From Synechococcus sp. AG-679-D13 (GTDB lineage Bacteria > Cyanobacteriota > Cyanobacteriia > PCC-6307 > Cyanobiaceae), in contig QCUM01000011.1 in assembly GCA_003210735.1 (NCBI GenBank), positions 1 through 62,043 on the forward strand: a stretch of DNA of 62,043 nt. The letters run 5' to 3'. This document shows, in pieces, positions 7,933-15,786 of this stretch. A program made the translations under genes and the position numbers. The notes under the pieces were generated by a model. That model worked only from the letters and a program-made list of their open reading frames with translations, had not been told where the DNA came from and did no database searches. Positions within the stretch are counted from its first letter, which is position 1; each line of letters begins with the position of its first letter.

Positions 7933-8598
7933 ATGACACCAGTCGGCACGGCTATCGATCCGTGGCCATTGCTACGGAATGGCTCTTCGAAGGGTTCTCC
8001 ACGCTCCCTCCGCTTGGTAGTGCACGGCCGTAGTGGGGGTGAAATTCCCATGTGTCTGACGACACTTGTCGATGAGCTGCAGCGCATTCGTGGGGTCCCC
8101 GTTCAGTTGGACGTGCTTACTGCCGAAGACACGATTCCAGCTCCCCCCGACCGCCCAGCCTGGCTTGTGCCCCTTCTGCTTTGGCCTGGTGCGCATGTGT
8201 GCACCGATGTTCCGGCCATTCGCGATCGCCTGCGCGCCGGTGGAGCTGAGGTCACCATGTTGCCTTTCCTTGGTGCATGGCCGCAGTGGTGGATATCGGT
8301 GGCCACTGCGTTGCAGGCCGAGCTCTGCGACGAAAGTGTTCTGGTGCATCACCCCCTGCGGGCCGGAGTTGCTGACCGTTTCTTAGCAGTCCTGGCCTCT
8401 CGTCTGGATCCGCTGCTCGTCCCTTTTGATCGTTGGCCTGATTACCTCCTCAGCCATCCAACCGCTGTTCCAGTCCCCCTCGCCCTCGCTCCTAACCGGA
8501 TTACAGAGGCCTTACGAGAGGCTGGAGGAATGCCTCCACTGCTTGAGCACCCGCTGACCCGTCAAGTCCTGATCGATCTTCTTGCTGCTCTTCCGTGA
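7933..8598 (+). CDS. SirB/CbiX-like sirohydrochlorin chelatase candidate
   Basis: The core reads LRLVVHGRSGGEIP and later PLLLWPGAHVCTDVPAIRDR with GAEVTMLPFLGAWPQW. These are the two metal-binding histidine regions and the closing strand of the CbiX/SirB family, which insert Fe2+ or Co2+ into sirohydrochlorin. With CobA immediately downstream (GTGA overlap) and nirA divergent upstream, the expected job is making siroheme for nitrite reductase. From ATG 7933 the product is 221 aa; the frame is open back to ATG 7633 (321 aa), but those extra 100 residues look unlike the family. The annotation is by motif; overall similarity is modest. Confidence 0.68.
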   Translation: MTPVGTAIDPWPLLRNGSSKGSPRSLRLVVHGRSGGEIPMCLTTLVDELQRIRGVPVQLDVLTAEDTIPAPPDRPAWLVPLLLWPGAHVCTDVPAIRDRLRAGGAEVTMLPFLGAWPQWWISVATALQAELCDESVLVHHPLRAGVADRFLAVLASRLDPLLVPFDRWPDYLLSHPTAVPVPLALAPNRITEALREAGGMPPLLEHPLTRQVLIDLLAALP

Positions 8599-9383
8599 CC
8601 ACTGCGCATCAAACCGGAACCGTCTATCTGGTGGGTGCCGGTCCCGGGGATCCCGAGTTGCTCACGGTGAAGGCCCAGCGCCTTCTCAGCCATTGCGATG
8701 CGCTTGTTTATGACTCGCTTGTGCCGAAGGAGGTCTTGGATCTTGTCCCCAAGGGGTGCGTAAGGCGGTTTGTCGGTAAGCGCCGCGGCCATCACTCGGT
8801 GCCCCAGCCCAGTACCAATGCCGTACTGGTGGAGATGGCCCAGCACCATGCTGTAGTGGTGCGCCTGAAGGGAGGCGATCCCTTTCTCTTCGGTCGTGGT
8901 GGAGAGGAAGCCGCTTATCTGGCTAAACGGGGCATCTCCGTGGAGGTGGTTCCTGGCGTAACTGCCGGCATTGCGGCACCTGCCTATGTCGGAATTCCTG
9001 TGACCCACCGCCGCGCGGGCTCTTCGGTCACCTTCGTCACCGGTCATGAGGAGATCGACAAGCGCCGCCCTTCGGTGAACTGGAGCTCCCTCGCTGCAGC
9101 CAGTGATGGCTTGGTGATCTACATGGGTCTGCACAATCTGCCTCGCATCGCCGAGGAACTCATGGCTGGGGGTCTGTCCCCTCAAACACCCGTTGCCGTG
9201 ATCCAACAGGGCACTGTGGTCGGCCAGCGCTGTCTCAAGGCCACCCTTGAGAATGTTGCAGCCCAAGCCAGGGCCCAGGCGTTCAAGTCTCCATCCATCG
9301 TGGTCGTGGGGGATGTGATTGAGCACCAGGTGGAGGCCTGTATGCCAACGCCGGCGGCGGTCACAATGCCGATTCCCTTCTGA
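8595..9383 (+). CDS. cobA: Uroporphyrinogen-III C-methyltransferase (SUMT)
   Basis: A 262-residue enzyme that methylates uroporphyrinogen III at C-2 and C-7 using SAM, giving precorrin-2, the entry to siroheme and cobalamin. The first motif VYLVGAGPGDPELLTVKA, the VVRLKGGDPFLFGRGGEE loop and VVPGVTAGIAAPAYVGIPVTHR are the diagnostic SUMT motifs. It begins with GTG at 8595, overlapping the stop of the SirB-like gene by four bases (GTGA), so the two are translationally coupled. It ends 9 bp before the convergent moaB gene. Confidence 0.96.
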   Translation: MTTAHQTGTVYLVGAGPGDPELLTVKAQRLLSHCDALVYDSLVPKEVLDLVPKGCVRRFVGKRRGHHSVPQPSTNAVLVEMAQHHAVVVRLKGGDPFLFGRGGEEAAYLAKRGISVEVVPGVTAGIAAPAYVGIPVTHRRAGSSVTFVTGHEEIDKRRPSVNWSSLAAASDGLVIYMGLHNLPRIAEELMAGGLSPQTPVAVIQQGTVVGQRCLKATLENVAAQARAQAFKSPSIVVVGDVIEHQVEACMPTPAAVTMPIPF

Positions 9384-9392
9384 GCGAGGGGT

Positions 9393-9890
9393 TCATTCCT
9401 TCAGGCGATCGCGCAGCTGTGCAAGGTTGCAGGGCCGGGTCTCAGCATCCAGTTGGGCGTGGATCAGCCGCTCCCAGGCCGTTGTTACGGCATCGAGAGA
9501 TCCAGGCAGCACGAACACAAACGTGCCATTGGCAACCCCCGCCAGGCAGCGGCTCTGAAGGGTGCTGGTCCCGATGCTCTCGAAGGAGAGCACACGGAAC
9601 AATTCACCGAAACCGTCGATGGTTTTGTCCAGCAGAGGCTCCACCGCTTCGGGGGTGCCATCGCGGCCCGTCAGGCCTGTGCCACCGCTGGTGATCACCA
9701 CATCGACGCTTGGGTCGGCGATCCAGCGGCTTAGCTCAGCGCGGATCCGATAGCGGTCATCCGCGCAGAGCATTCGCTCACTCAAGCGATGACCCGCTTG
9801 CTCGAGGCATAGTTGCAGCCGATTGCCACTGGCATCGTCCGCGAGAGTGCGGGTATCGGAGATTGTTAGCAGTGCGATGGCGAGGCCCAC
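9393..9890 (-). CDS. moaB: Molybdopterin adenylyltransferase-like protein (MoaB/MogA)
   Basis: 165 residues. The motif TSGGTGLTGRDGTPEAV and the closing FVLPGSLDAVTTAWERLI are the substrate-binding loops of the MoaB/MogA fold, which activates molybdopterin by adenylation before molybdenum insertion. The start is GTG at 9890 (MGLAIALLTISDTRTL). It is divergent from moaD, with a 54 bp shared upstream region, and convergent with cobA. Its role here is to help make the cofactor of NarB. Confidence 0.93.
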   Translation of the reverse strand: MGLAIALLTISDTRTLADDASGNRLQLCLEQAGHRLSERMLCADDRYRIRAELSRWIADPSVDVVITSGGTGLTGRDGTPEAVEPLLDKTIDGFGELFRVLSFESIGTSTLQSRCLAGVANGTFVFVLPGSLDAVTTAWERLIHAQLDAETRPCNLAQLRDRLKE

Positions 9891-9944
9891 GGCACAACTG
9901 CGATGACTCCGGACGCTAGAACCGCCTGATCCGCGTCGGTCCGG

Positions 9945-10172
9945 ATGCTGCAGGTGTTGTTGTTCGCGTCGTTGCGCGAAAGAGCTGGTTGGAGTGAGCG
10001 TGCTCTGTCTTGGTCATCGGACTACGCCACCCCAAGGGCTGTCTGGAATCTCCTGAAGCTCGGGTCCCTGCAAGGCATCAGCATCGCCGTGAATCAAGAG
10101 CTGGTGGATGCTGACCAGCCCCTGCAGGCTGGTGATGAACTGGCCTTCCTTCCTCCGTTCACCGGAGGTTGA
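9945..10172 (+). CDS. moaD: Molybdopterin synthase small subunit MoaD
   Basis: A 75-residue ubiquitin-fold sulfur carrier. The C-terminus FLPPFTGG ends in the Gly-Gly that is thiocarboxylated and donates sulfur to precursor Z in molybdopterin synthase. MLQVLLFASLRERAGW is the typical first strand. Start ATG at 9945. The moaE gene begins 3 bp after the stop, so the two subunits are made from one message. Confidence 0.95.
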   Translation: MLQVLLFASLRERAGWSERALSWSSDYATPRAVWNLLKLGSLQGISIAVNQELVDADQPLQAGDELAFLPPFTGG

Positions 10173-10175
10173 ACC

Positions 10176-10604
10176 GTGGGGTTGATCCATGTGGAAATCC
10201 GCTTGGCCGGCTTTGATCCCTGGCAGGAGCTTGCGCAATGGTCTGGTCATGAAGCGGCGGCGGCGGTGTTCGTTGGTCGCGTGCGTTCAACGGCCATGGA
10301 TGGCCGGCCATTGCAGGCCCTCGAGCTGGAGCATTACCCGGGATTGTGCGAACGCCAGATCACACGGATGGCCGTTCAGCTGCAGCAGGAGTATGGAGCC
10401 GGAGCAATCCTGGTGCTTCACCGGGTGGGACGGCTCGTACCAGGGGAGCCGGTTGTGCTCGTGGCGGTGCAGGCGGATCGGAGGGGGGCGGCACAGCGCT
10501 GTTCAGCAGCGCTGTTGGAACAGCTCAAGCATCACGCTCCGTTCTGGAAGCGGGAGTGGTGCGCTGATCAGGGCATCTGGCTGGAGGAGAACACCCCGCT
10601 TTGA
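10176..10604 (+). CDS. moaE: Molybdopterin synthase catalytic subunit MoaE
   Basis: 142 residues from GTG at 10176. AAAVFVGRVRSTAMDGRPLQ, LELEHYPGLCERQI, VLHRVGRLVPGEPVVLVAV and the late HHAPFWKREW with its catalytic Lys are signature MoaE segments. With MoaD it converts cyclic pyranopterin monophosphate into molybdopterin. The 3' end overlaps the convergent epimerase gene by 37 bp. Confidence 0.95.
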   Translation: MGLIHVEIRLAGFDPWQELAQWSGHEAAAAVFVGRVRSTAMDGRPLQALELEHYPGLCERQITRMAVQLQQEYGAGAILVLHRVGRLVPGEPVVLVAVQADRRGAAQRCSAALLEQLKHHAPFWKREWCADQGIWLEENTPL

Positions 10605-11431
10605 TCCAGCGTCGGGTGCTGCAGTCGATACCCCAGCTGTTTCAGTCGCCTGTTGCGGATCCGGCGTCCCTCCGGGTGCGGCTCCTGTTCTCCAAGCCAG
10701 CGCACCGGTGCCAGTCCCTGGCGGCTCAAGCTCCTGGCCACAAGATCGCGCAGTCGGATCGGTTCGTCGTTGACCACGTTGACCACGCCGGTCCATTCGC
10801 CGTCGAGGGCTGCTTCCAAGGCACCGGCCGCGTCATCCACGTGAATCCAGTGACTGAATGAGCTTCCGCTGCCGGGGCGTTCCAGTCCCGAGAGTCCGCG
10901 TAAGCGGCGATCGAGATCACGACCGGGACCGTGCAGTGCCCCCAGCCGCAGGATGCACACCTGTCGCTCACAGATGGCGTTGAGCAGTTGCTCGCTTTGC
11001 CAGAGAACGTCTCCATGGCCAGCGCCCGGTTCGGGAGTGGTCTGTTCATCGACCCAGTCACCTTGGGCATCGCCGTACACCGAGCAACTGCCCGTGTAGA
11101 GGATCTGCCGCAGATTGGGCAGCTGTGGCAACAGCGACTTGAGGCAGGTGAAGCTGTCGACGAAGGTGTGGTGGTAACCGTTGGCATCCACCTGGCGATT
11201 TCCCTTCGGAGCGAGGCAGAACACGGCGCTATTGCAGTCCCGCAGGACCTCCAGCAGTTGGGTTGGCTCGGTGGCGTCGCACCTCTGAACCCGATCGGCG
11301 AGGGGAGTGAGCTCCTCCAGTCGCTCGTTGCTGGTGGTGGTCAGCGTCAGCCTCAACTGCGGTCGCCTCGGCTGCAGCCGCTGAGCCAGGGCCAGGCCCA
11401 CATAACCGCAGCCAATGATGGTCAGGTTCAT
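10568..11431 (-). CDS. NAD-dependent epimerase/dehydratase family protein
   Basis: 287 residues. It starts MNLTIIGCGYVGLALAQRL, a Rossmann GxGxxG nucleotide-binding loop. Internal VYGDAQGDWVDEQT and SFSHWIHVDDAAGALEAALDG match the C-terminal sugar-nucleotide region of the extended short-chain dehydrogenase family. The usual YxxxK catalytic pair is not obvious, so a YeeZ-like oxidoreductase of unknown substrate is likely. The open frame runs to 11653, but ATG 11431 is chosen because the Rossmann strand begins there and the longer version would cover the upstream region of the divergent gene. Confidence 0.85.
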   Translation of the reverse strand: MNLTIIGCGYVGLALAQRLQPRRPQLRLTLTTTSNERLEELTPLADRVQRCDATEPTQLLEVLRDCNSAVFCLAPKGNRQVDANGYHHTFVDSFTCLKSLLPQLPNLRQILYTGSCSVYGDAQGDWVDEQTTPEPGAGHGDVLWQSEQLLNAICERQVCILRLGALHGPGRDLDRRLRGLSGLERPGSGSSFSHWIHVDDAAGALEAALDGEWTGVVNVVNDEPIRLRDLVARSLSRQGLAPVRWLGEQEPHPEGRRIRNRRLKQLGYRLQHPTLDQSGVFSSSQMP

Positions 11432-11485
11432 GGCTGAGCTCGCTGCTGGCGGCGACCCTAAGGAGATCGACTGTTTGATGTCGTC

Positions 11486-12289
11486 ATGGAGATGACTGAT
11501 CAATGGGCCCTGAATCGCCGGAATTTTGCTGGTCGCTGGCAAGGATGCGGCCATTGGTTCGAGCGGGACGGCAGCAATCGGCTCGACCTGCAGGTTCCCG
11601 CGCGACGGATTGATCCCACCACCTATGCGATTTCCTTCACCGATGACGACCACGGGGTCTGGGATGGGTCTGGTCTGGCGTTTGCCCCCGGTGGAAAGGC
11701 CACATACCCCATCAGCCGAGCGACTTATAACGCCGGTGGCGTTTGCTGGCAGTTCCTGGGTGCGGGTGGTCAGTCCAGCCTTGGGCTGGATGTGGAGCGC
11801 TCACGCTTTGGCCATGAGATCAACCTGTTCTGCGGTCGATCTCGATCGATGCTGGTGTTGCTCTGGGAACCGCTGAACGGTCGCTGGCAGTTGCAGAGCG
11901 TTGGAGCGGTGGGCTTTCGCTGTCAGAACAGCTCCAACCCCGAACCCGACCGTCCCGAATGCGGGACACCCGAGGCCTTGCTGCAACCTTTGCGGGGCTG
12001 GACCGGCCAGCGGGAGATTCTGCGACCGCAGCCCGGGGCGCTTGTATCGGTTGAGGTCACCTCACCACTGACGTTTGACCCCCATCAATTGCTTCACAAC
12101 GATTGCTCAGCAGTGATGCCCGACGGTTTGGTGTTCTCAGTGCCCAGTGTGCTTCCGGAGGCGGCTTTCAGCCTGGAGATCGGTGGACGTCTCGCTGCTG
12201 AGCTGTTTCAGCAGATCAACATTCATTTTGATGCGCTGGGACATCTCATCAGCTGGGAGCGCTGCTGTTTTCGACCTGCCGCCGCTTAA
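11486..12289 (+). CDS. DUF3598-family protein
   Basis: 267 residues beginning MEMTDQWALNRRNFAGRWQG (ATG at 11492 is an alternative start). The mix of beta-rich segments (LDLQVPARRIDPTTYAISFT, CWQFLGAGGQSSLGLDVERS, INLFCGRSRSMLVLLWEP) resembles DUF3598, a cyanobacterial/plastid family with a calycin-like barrel fold. The function is unknown. It starts 54 bp from the divergent epimerase gene, and its stop overlaps the convergent moeA end by four bases. The link to molybdenum cofactor genes may be only positional. Confidence 0.7.
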   Translation: MEMTDQWALNRRNFAGRWQGCGHWFERDGSNRLDLQVPARRIDPTTYAISFTDDDHGVWDGSGLAFAPGGKATYPISRATYNAGGVCWQFLGAGGQSSLGLDVERSRFGHEINLFCGRSRSMLVLLWEPLNGRWQLQSVGAVGFRCQNSSNPEPDRPECGTPEALLQPLRGWTGQREILRPQPGALVSVEVTSPLTFDPHQLLHNDCSAVMPDGLVFSVPSVLPEAAFSLEIGGRLAAELFQQINIHFDALGHLISWERCCFRPAAA

Positions 12290-13536
12290 AAGATCCGCCG
12301 CCGGATCACCTGGGCCCAGAGCTGTGCCCCTGCTTCGAGCGAGCCAGCATCGGCCGGCAGTTCCAACAGCAGATCGGCCCTCTGCAGCGAGCCGATCCTG
12401 GAGGACGCCTGGGAGCCATCCACGCGGGCCAGCAGCATTCCTTCGGCGTTGGTTTCGAGTCGGGCCCTGGCCAGTTCCGGCCTGCCAGGCCGCCGTACCA
12501 GCGGGTCGGCCAGTTCAACCTTCACGCGGGGAAACAGCTCCGGTTCGCTCTGGCCTTCCAGGATCTGCAGGGCTGGCCAGAGCAGTTGCAACGCCGTGAT
12601 CGCTGCCGCAACCGGGTTACCCGGCAGTCCGAAAAATGGAACGCCATCCCCGATCGTGCCGAAGGCGAATGGGCGTCCTGGGCGTAGGAACAGTTTCCAG
12701 AAGTTCACTGTTCCCAGCTCACTCACCAGGGATCGGATCCAGTCGGTGTCGCCGGCGGAGACGCCGCCGGTGCTGACCACGACATCGCAGTCGGTGGCCA
12801 GTTCACGCAGGCTGCGGCGCAGGTCATCGGGCTGATCCGCCACCACCCTTCTCTGGGTGACCGACTGTCCAAGGGATCGCAGCATTGTGTCCAGCAGCGT
12901 TCCGTTGCTTTCCCAGATCGCACCCGGGTGTCGCGCTGAGCCCGGTGGAACGAGTTCATCACCGCTGATCAGGAGTCCAATCCTGGGTTTCACCACAAGT
13001 TGCAGTTTTGCGATCCCACAGCCGGCGAGGCGTCCCAGATCGGCGGCCTCCAGCCGCTGGCCTGCCGCCAGAAGCAGGTCTCCCGGTCGACATTCCTCAT
13101 CTTCGGATCGAATCCAGGCCCGATCAGAGGCTTCTTTCACCAGGCGAAGGGTTGAGCCTTCCAAAGCCACAAGTTCCTGAGGCAGCACCCAGCCGGCACC
13201 TTTCGGTAGTGGAGCTCCCGTAAGGATTCGAATGGCTTCGCAGCTGGAGAGCGCAGCATGGAAGGGTTGGCCGGCAGCCGAGCGGCCCATTAGCTGCCAG
13301 CTGTCGCCGATGTTGGGCTGGCTGGTTTGCCCTAAGGCGTAGCCATCCATGATCGAGGCTCGGAAACCCGGTACGGCTGCGGGGGCCCTCAACGCCGATG
13401 CATTCACGCGGCCGAGGGCTTCGTGCAACGGCAGCGTGATGATCGAGTTGATCGGTTGGATTGCTGTCAGAACCCGTTGACGGGCGTCCTCCAGGGGTAG
13501 CCCCTCCTTGCCGTAGGGCTCAGCGTTTCCAGACAC
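12286..13536 (-). CDS. moeA: Molybdopterin molybdenumtransferase MoeA
   Basis: 416 residues from GTG at 13536. [13 protein letters not shown] is the conserved MoeA domain II entry, [18 protein letters not shown] is the molybdopterin-binding SGGxS loop, and [20 protein letters not shown] is the domain III motif. It inserts molybdate into adenylated molybdopterin, giving the active cofactor for nitrate reductase. It overlaps the end of moaC by 17 bp, so moaC and moeA are in one operon running from the carbonic anhydrase gene. Confidence 0.96.
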   Translation of the reverse strand: MSGNAEPYGKEGLPLEDARQRVLTAIQPINSIITLPLHEALGRVNASALRAPAAVPGFRASIMDGYALGQTSQPNIGDSWQLMGRSAAGQPFHAALSSCEAIRILTGAPLPKGAGWVLPQELVALEGSTLRLVKEASDRAWIRSEDEECRPGDLLLAAGQRLEAADLGRLAGCGIAKLQLVVKPRIGLLISGDELVPPGSARHPGAIWESNGTLLDTMLRSLGQSVTQRRVVADQPDDLRRSLRELATDCDVVVSTGGVSAGDTDWIRSLVSELGTVNFWKLFLRPGRPFAFGTIGDGVPFFGLPGNPVAAAITALQLLWPALQILEGQSEPELFPRVKVELADPLVRRPGRPELARARLETNAEGMLLARVDGSQASSRIGSLQRADLLLELPADAGSLEAGAQLWAQVIRRRIF

Positions 13537-13996
13537 CGTTTCGACCTCCCTCTTTCGATTGAAGCTGCACCGCTTCGATCGTCATGGCGGGGTCAACAGC
13601 TTTAAGCATGTCGTAGAGCGTCAGCAGTCCGACGGACACGGCGGTCATCGCTTCCATCTCCACACCGGTGTTGCCGGTGGTGCGGCAGCAGCAGCTCAGG
13701 CTCAGTCCCGGCAGGGCTGGATCCGCTTCGATGGCAACGTCCATACCGCTGAGAGGAATGGGGTGGCAAAGAGGAATCAGTTCCCAGGTGCGCTTGGCTG
13801 CCTGGATGGCGGCCACGCGGGCCACGGCAAGCAGATCGCCCTTGGGGGTTTCACCGCGTTGGACCATCGCCAGGGTGGTGGCTTCCATCCGGATGGCGCC
13901 ACTGGCATGGGCTTCCCTGCGTGTGGCTGGTCGATTACCGACCTCCACCATGTGGACTTCGCCTTGACGGTTGAGGTGACTTAATTCATCCGGCAT
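13520..13996 (-). CDS. moaC: Cyclic pyranopterin monophosphate synthase MoaC
   Basis: 158 residues starting [20 protein letters not shown]. The conserved [17 protein letters not shown] and [19 protein letters not shown] segments hold the active-site His and Glu residues of MoaC, which acts with MoaA in the first step of molybdopterin synthesis. The start codon is coupled to the carbonic anhydrase stop (TGATG). The operon is therefore carbonic anhydrase, moaC, moeA. Confidence 0.96.
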   Translation of the reverse strand: MPDELSHLNRQGEVHMVEVGNRPATRREAHASGAIRMEATTLAMVQRGETPKGDLLAVARVAAIQAAKRTWELIPLCHPIPLSGMDVAIEADPALPGLSLSCCCRTTGNTGVEMEAMTAVSVGLLTLYDMLKAVDPAMTIEAVQLQSKEGGRNGVWKR

Positions 13997-14691
13997 CAGA
14001 TCAGCGACACCGCCCCGCTGGCGAGGTCGAAGTAACTGACCACCAGTTTCATCGCACCATCGGCCTTTGCCTGGCGAAGGGTGTCGCTGTGCTGAAGCAG
14101 CTGTTCGCTGGTTCCGAGCGCATTGCGTTTCACCGCTTCTGCCAGGCTGCTGGTGCCCACGACCTGCTGACGGATCGGGGCGACCAGTTGTTCAAGGGAA
14201 GGGGTCAGCGATGCTTCGTTCATGGCAGCTTGAACGGCTCCGCAACCGCTGTGACCCATCACCATCACCAACGGTGTGTTGAGCACGCTGACGCTGTATT
14301 CGATCGAGGCGACGGCTTCGGTGAAAGCGGTGTTGCCGGCACTGCGAATCACAAACAGCTCACCAGGAGTCGTATCGAACACCCAGGCGGGAGACACGCG
14401 GGAGTCGGAACAGGTGAGAACTGTGGCCCAGGGCTGTTGATTTTCAGCCAGAGCATCCGGCGGATTAAAGCAACGTTGAAGGTGATCGATCCCGTTCAGG
14501 TTGGCTTCCGGATCGTTCTGGGCAGCCTGCCAAGCGGAGCGAAAGCGGCGGTTGCCATCCATCAACGCCTGAAGTGGATTGTCCGGGGCGCAGAAGCTGG
14601 TTTCGTCCGCTGCCACGGTTCGTGGCCGCAGCAGAGCCGCCAGGGTGAAGGCCGAAGAGGCGTTCAGCAGCTGGCGACGACGCATAGACAT
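13996..14691 (-). CDS. Exported beta-class carbonic anhydrase
   Basis: 231 residues. The zinc site is visible as [11 protein letters not shown] and [14 protein letters not shown] (Cys-Asp-x-Arg, then His-x2-Cys), as in beta-carbonic anhydrases. The N-terminus [20 protein letters not shown] carries a twin-arginine-type signal, with a plausible cleavage after VAA, so it should act in the periplasm on CO2/bicarbonate. The gene begins the moaC-moeA operon (TGATG coupling), an odd setting for a carbon enzyme. It may be older genomic neighbourhood rather than functional linkage, although cyanate degradation also consumes bicarbonate. Confidence 0.88.
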   Translation of the reverse strand: MSMRRRQLLNASSAFTLAALLRPRTVAADETSFCAPDNPLQALMDGNRRFRSAWQAAQNDPEANLNGIDHLQRCFNPPDALAENQQPWATVLTCSDSRVSPAWVFDTTPGELFVIRSAGNTAFTEAVASIEYSVSVLNTPLVMVMGHSGCGAVQAAMNEASLTPSLEQLVAPIRQQVVGTSSLAEAVKRNALGTSEQLLQHSDTLRQAKADGAMKLVVSYFDLASGAVSLI

Positions 14692-14728
14692 GGCGGCACC
14701 CTATGCACATCGGCCGCTTTCAAGCTGA

Positions 14729-15040
14729 TCAACGGTCGCTCAGAGAAGCCCAGAGGGTGGCTTCGGAGCCGACCACAGGTGTCACGATCGGGTCTGCGTT
14801 CCCTACGGCTACTGGAGCTTGGGAGGGGGCGGTCGCCATCACGTCTGGCTGAGCCAGGGGAGCCCAGAGTGTGGCGGGGCTGGCGATCACTGGTTCCACA
14901 GCGGCGGCGCCTGCGGGCACGGAGGCGGTTTGGCTGCGCACCAGCTGCACAGCGAGCGAGCCGACGATGAAAGCGCCGAGGAATCCGGCGGCGATGGTGA
15001 TTGGACTGCGACCGGCCGCGGACGAGGTGCTGCTTGTCAC
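14729..15040 (-). CDS. Small membrane-anchored hypothetical protein
   Basis: 103 residues from GTG at 15040. It has a Ser/Thr-rich N-terminus, one hydrophobic segment (TIAAGFLGAFIVGSLAVQLV) and an Ala/Pro-rich tail carrying two copies of a short motif, SPATLWAPL and SEATLWASL, 40 residues apart. No family is recognised. The topology suggests a short cytoplasmic end and a periplasmic tail. It lies 37 bp upstream of the exported carbonic anhydrase on the same strand, so the two may share a promoter and compartment. Confidence 0.62.
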   Translation of the reverse strand: MTSSTSSAAGRSPITIAAGFLGAFIVGSLAVQLVRSQTASVPAGAAAVEPVIASPATLWAPLAQPDVMATAPSQAPVAVGNADPIVTPVVGSEATLWASLSDR

Positions 15041-15082
15041 GACAGAAACTCTTTAAACAGAACTTCAGTATGGAAAACTTGT

Positions 15083-15096
15083 GTACGAATCGCTAC
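15083..15096. promoter_or_regulatory. Perfect NtcA consensus site (GTA-N8-TAC)
   Basis: GTACGAATCGCTAC fits GTA-N8-TAC exactly. It lies in the 278 bp divergent region between the small membrane protein/carbonic anhydrase/moaC/moeA operon (43 bp to its start) and narM (223 bp to its start). A near-match GTA-N8-AAC sits at 15113-15126. I could not place a clear -10 box at the usual 22 nt spacing on either side, so which direction it controls is open. Confidence 0.5.
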
Positions 15097-15318
15097 TGAA
15101 TGGAGCAAAACCGGTATCAGAATTAACGGTTTGTACAACATTCATGAGGCCGAAGTGACCCGTGTTGAGAGTTTCTGAGGCCACCCAGCCATGGCTCATA
15201 CCAAGCAGCATTCCGAGGGAGATGGCGAAGCGCAATGATCTGAATTTGTAACAACGTGAACATCGCTGTTTTGCTGGTTCCGGGTTGTCATCATTGACAC
15301 CATCCAGGTATCGGGTTG

Positions 15319-15786
15319 ATGGCCAGTTCAATGCAATCCGCCAGCCATTGTTTTGATTTCGAGCAAGATTTCATCGGTAATTGGCGTTGTATTCCGCTCT
15401 GTGTGCGCCGCAAACTCGACCTCAGCGGTGTGAAGCTGAAGCTCGATCATTGGCTGGCCCTGACCCAGGACCAACGCCAGCAGCTGGTGGACTGGCCTGA
15501 TACTCCCGATGCTCTCCACGACTTGCGGGACCATCTGCGCGAGCGCACGGCGTCGATGCCCTCCGGATGCGTGAAGGATCTGCCTCCGTCAATCTCTGCT
15601 CCCTGGCAGCAGGCCGATCACCTTCCGGCTGATGTAGCTGATGCGGCTGCAGCCCGTGGTGTGACTCTCACGCCGACGCACTGGCGGGGCATCCGCGAGT
15701 TGGATCGTTTCGCCCTCTGCAAACTGGTGCGGCCAGGCCACGATCATCACAACCTGACCGCAGCTTTCAGCGAAGTGCTGGGGTGA
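15319..15786 (+). CDS. narM: Nitrate reductase maturation protein NarM
   Basis: 155 residues from ATG 15319 (a TTG lies just before it, and ATG 15331 is also possible). CFDFEQDFIGNWRCIPLCVRR followed by KLDLSGVKLKLDHWLAL is the conserved N-terminal block of the cyanobacterial nitrate reductase-associated protein family. In cyanobacteria NarM is needed for NarB activity and interacts with it. The gene is convergent with narB and overlaps its 3' end by 20 bp. Confidence 0.93.
   Translation: MASSMQSASHCFDFEQDFIGNWRCIPLCVRRKLDLSGVKLKLDHWLALTQDQRQQLVDWPDTPDALHDLRDHLRERTASMPSGCVKDLPPSISAPWQQADHLPADVADAAAARGVTLTPTHWRGIRELDRFALCKLVRPGHDHHNLTAAFSEVLG

Noticed and set aside
15065..15331. 88-codon minus-strand frame between narM and the small membrane protein
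   Set aside because: It covers the perfect NtcA site and the narM promoter and has no recognisable motif.
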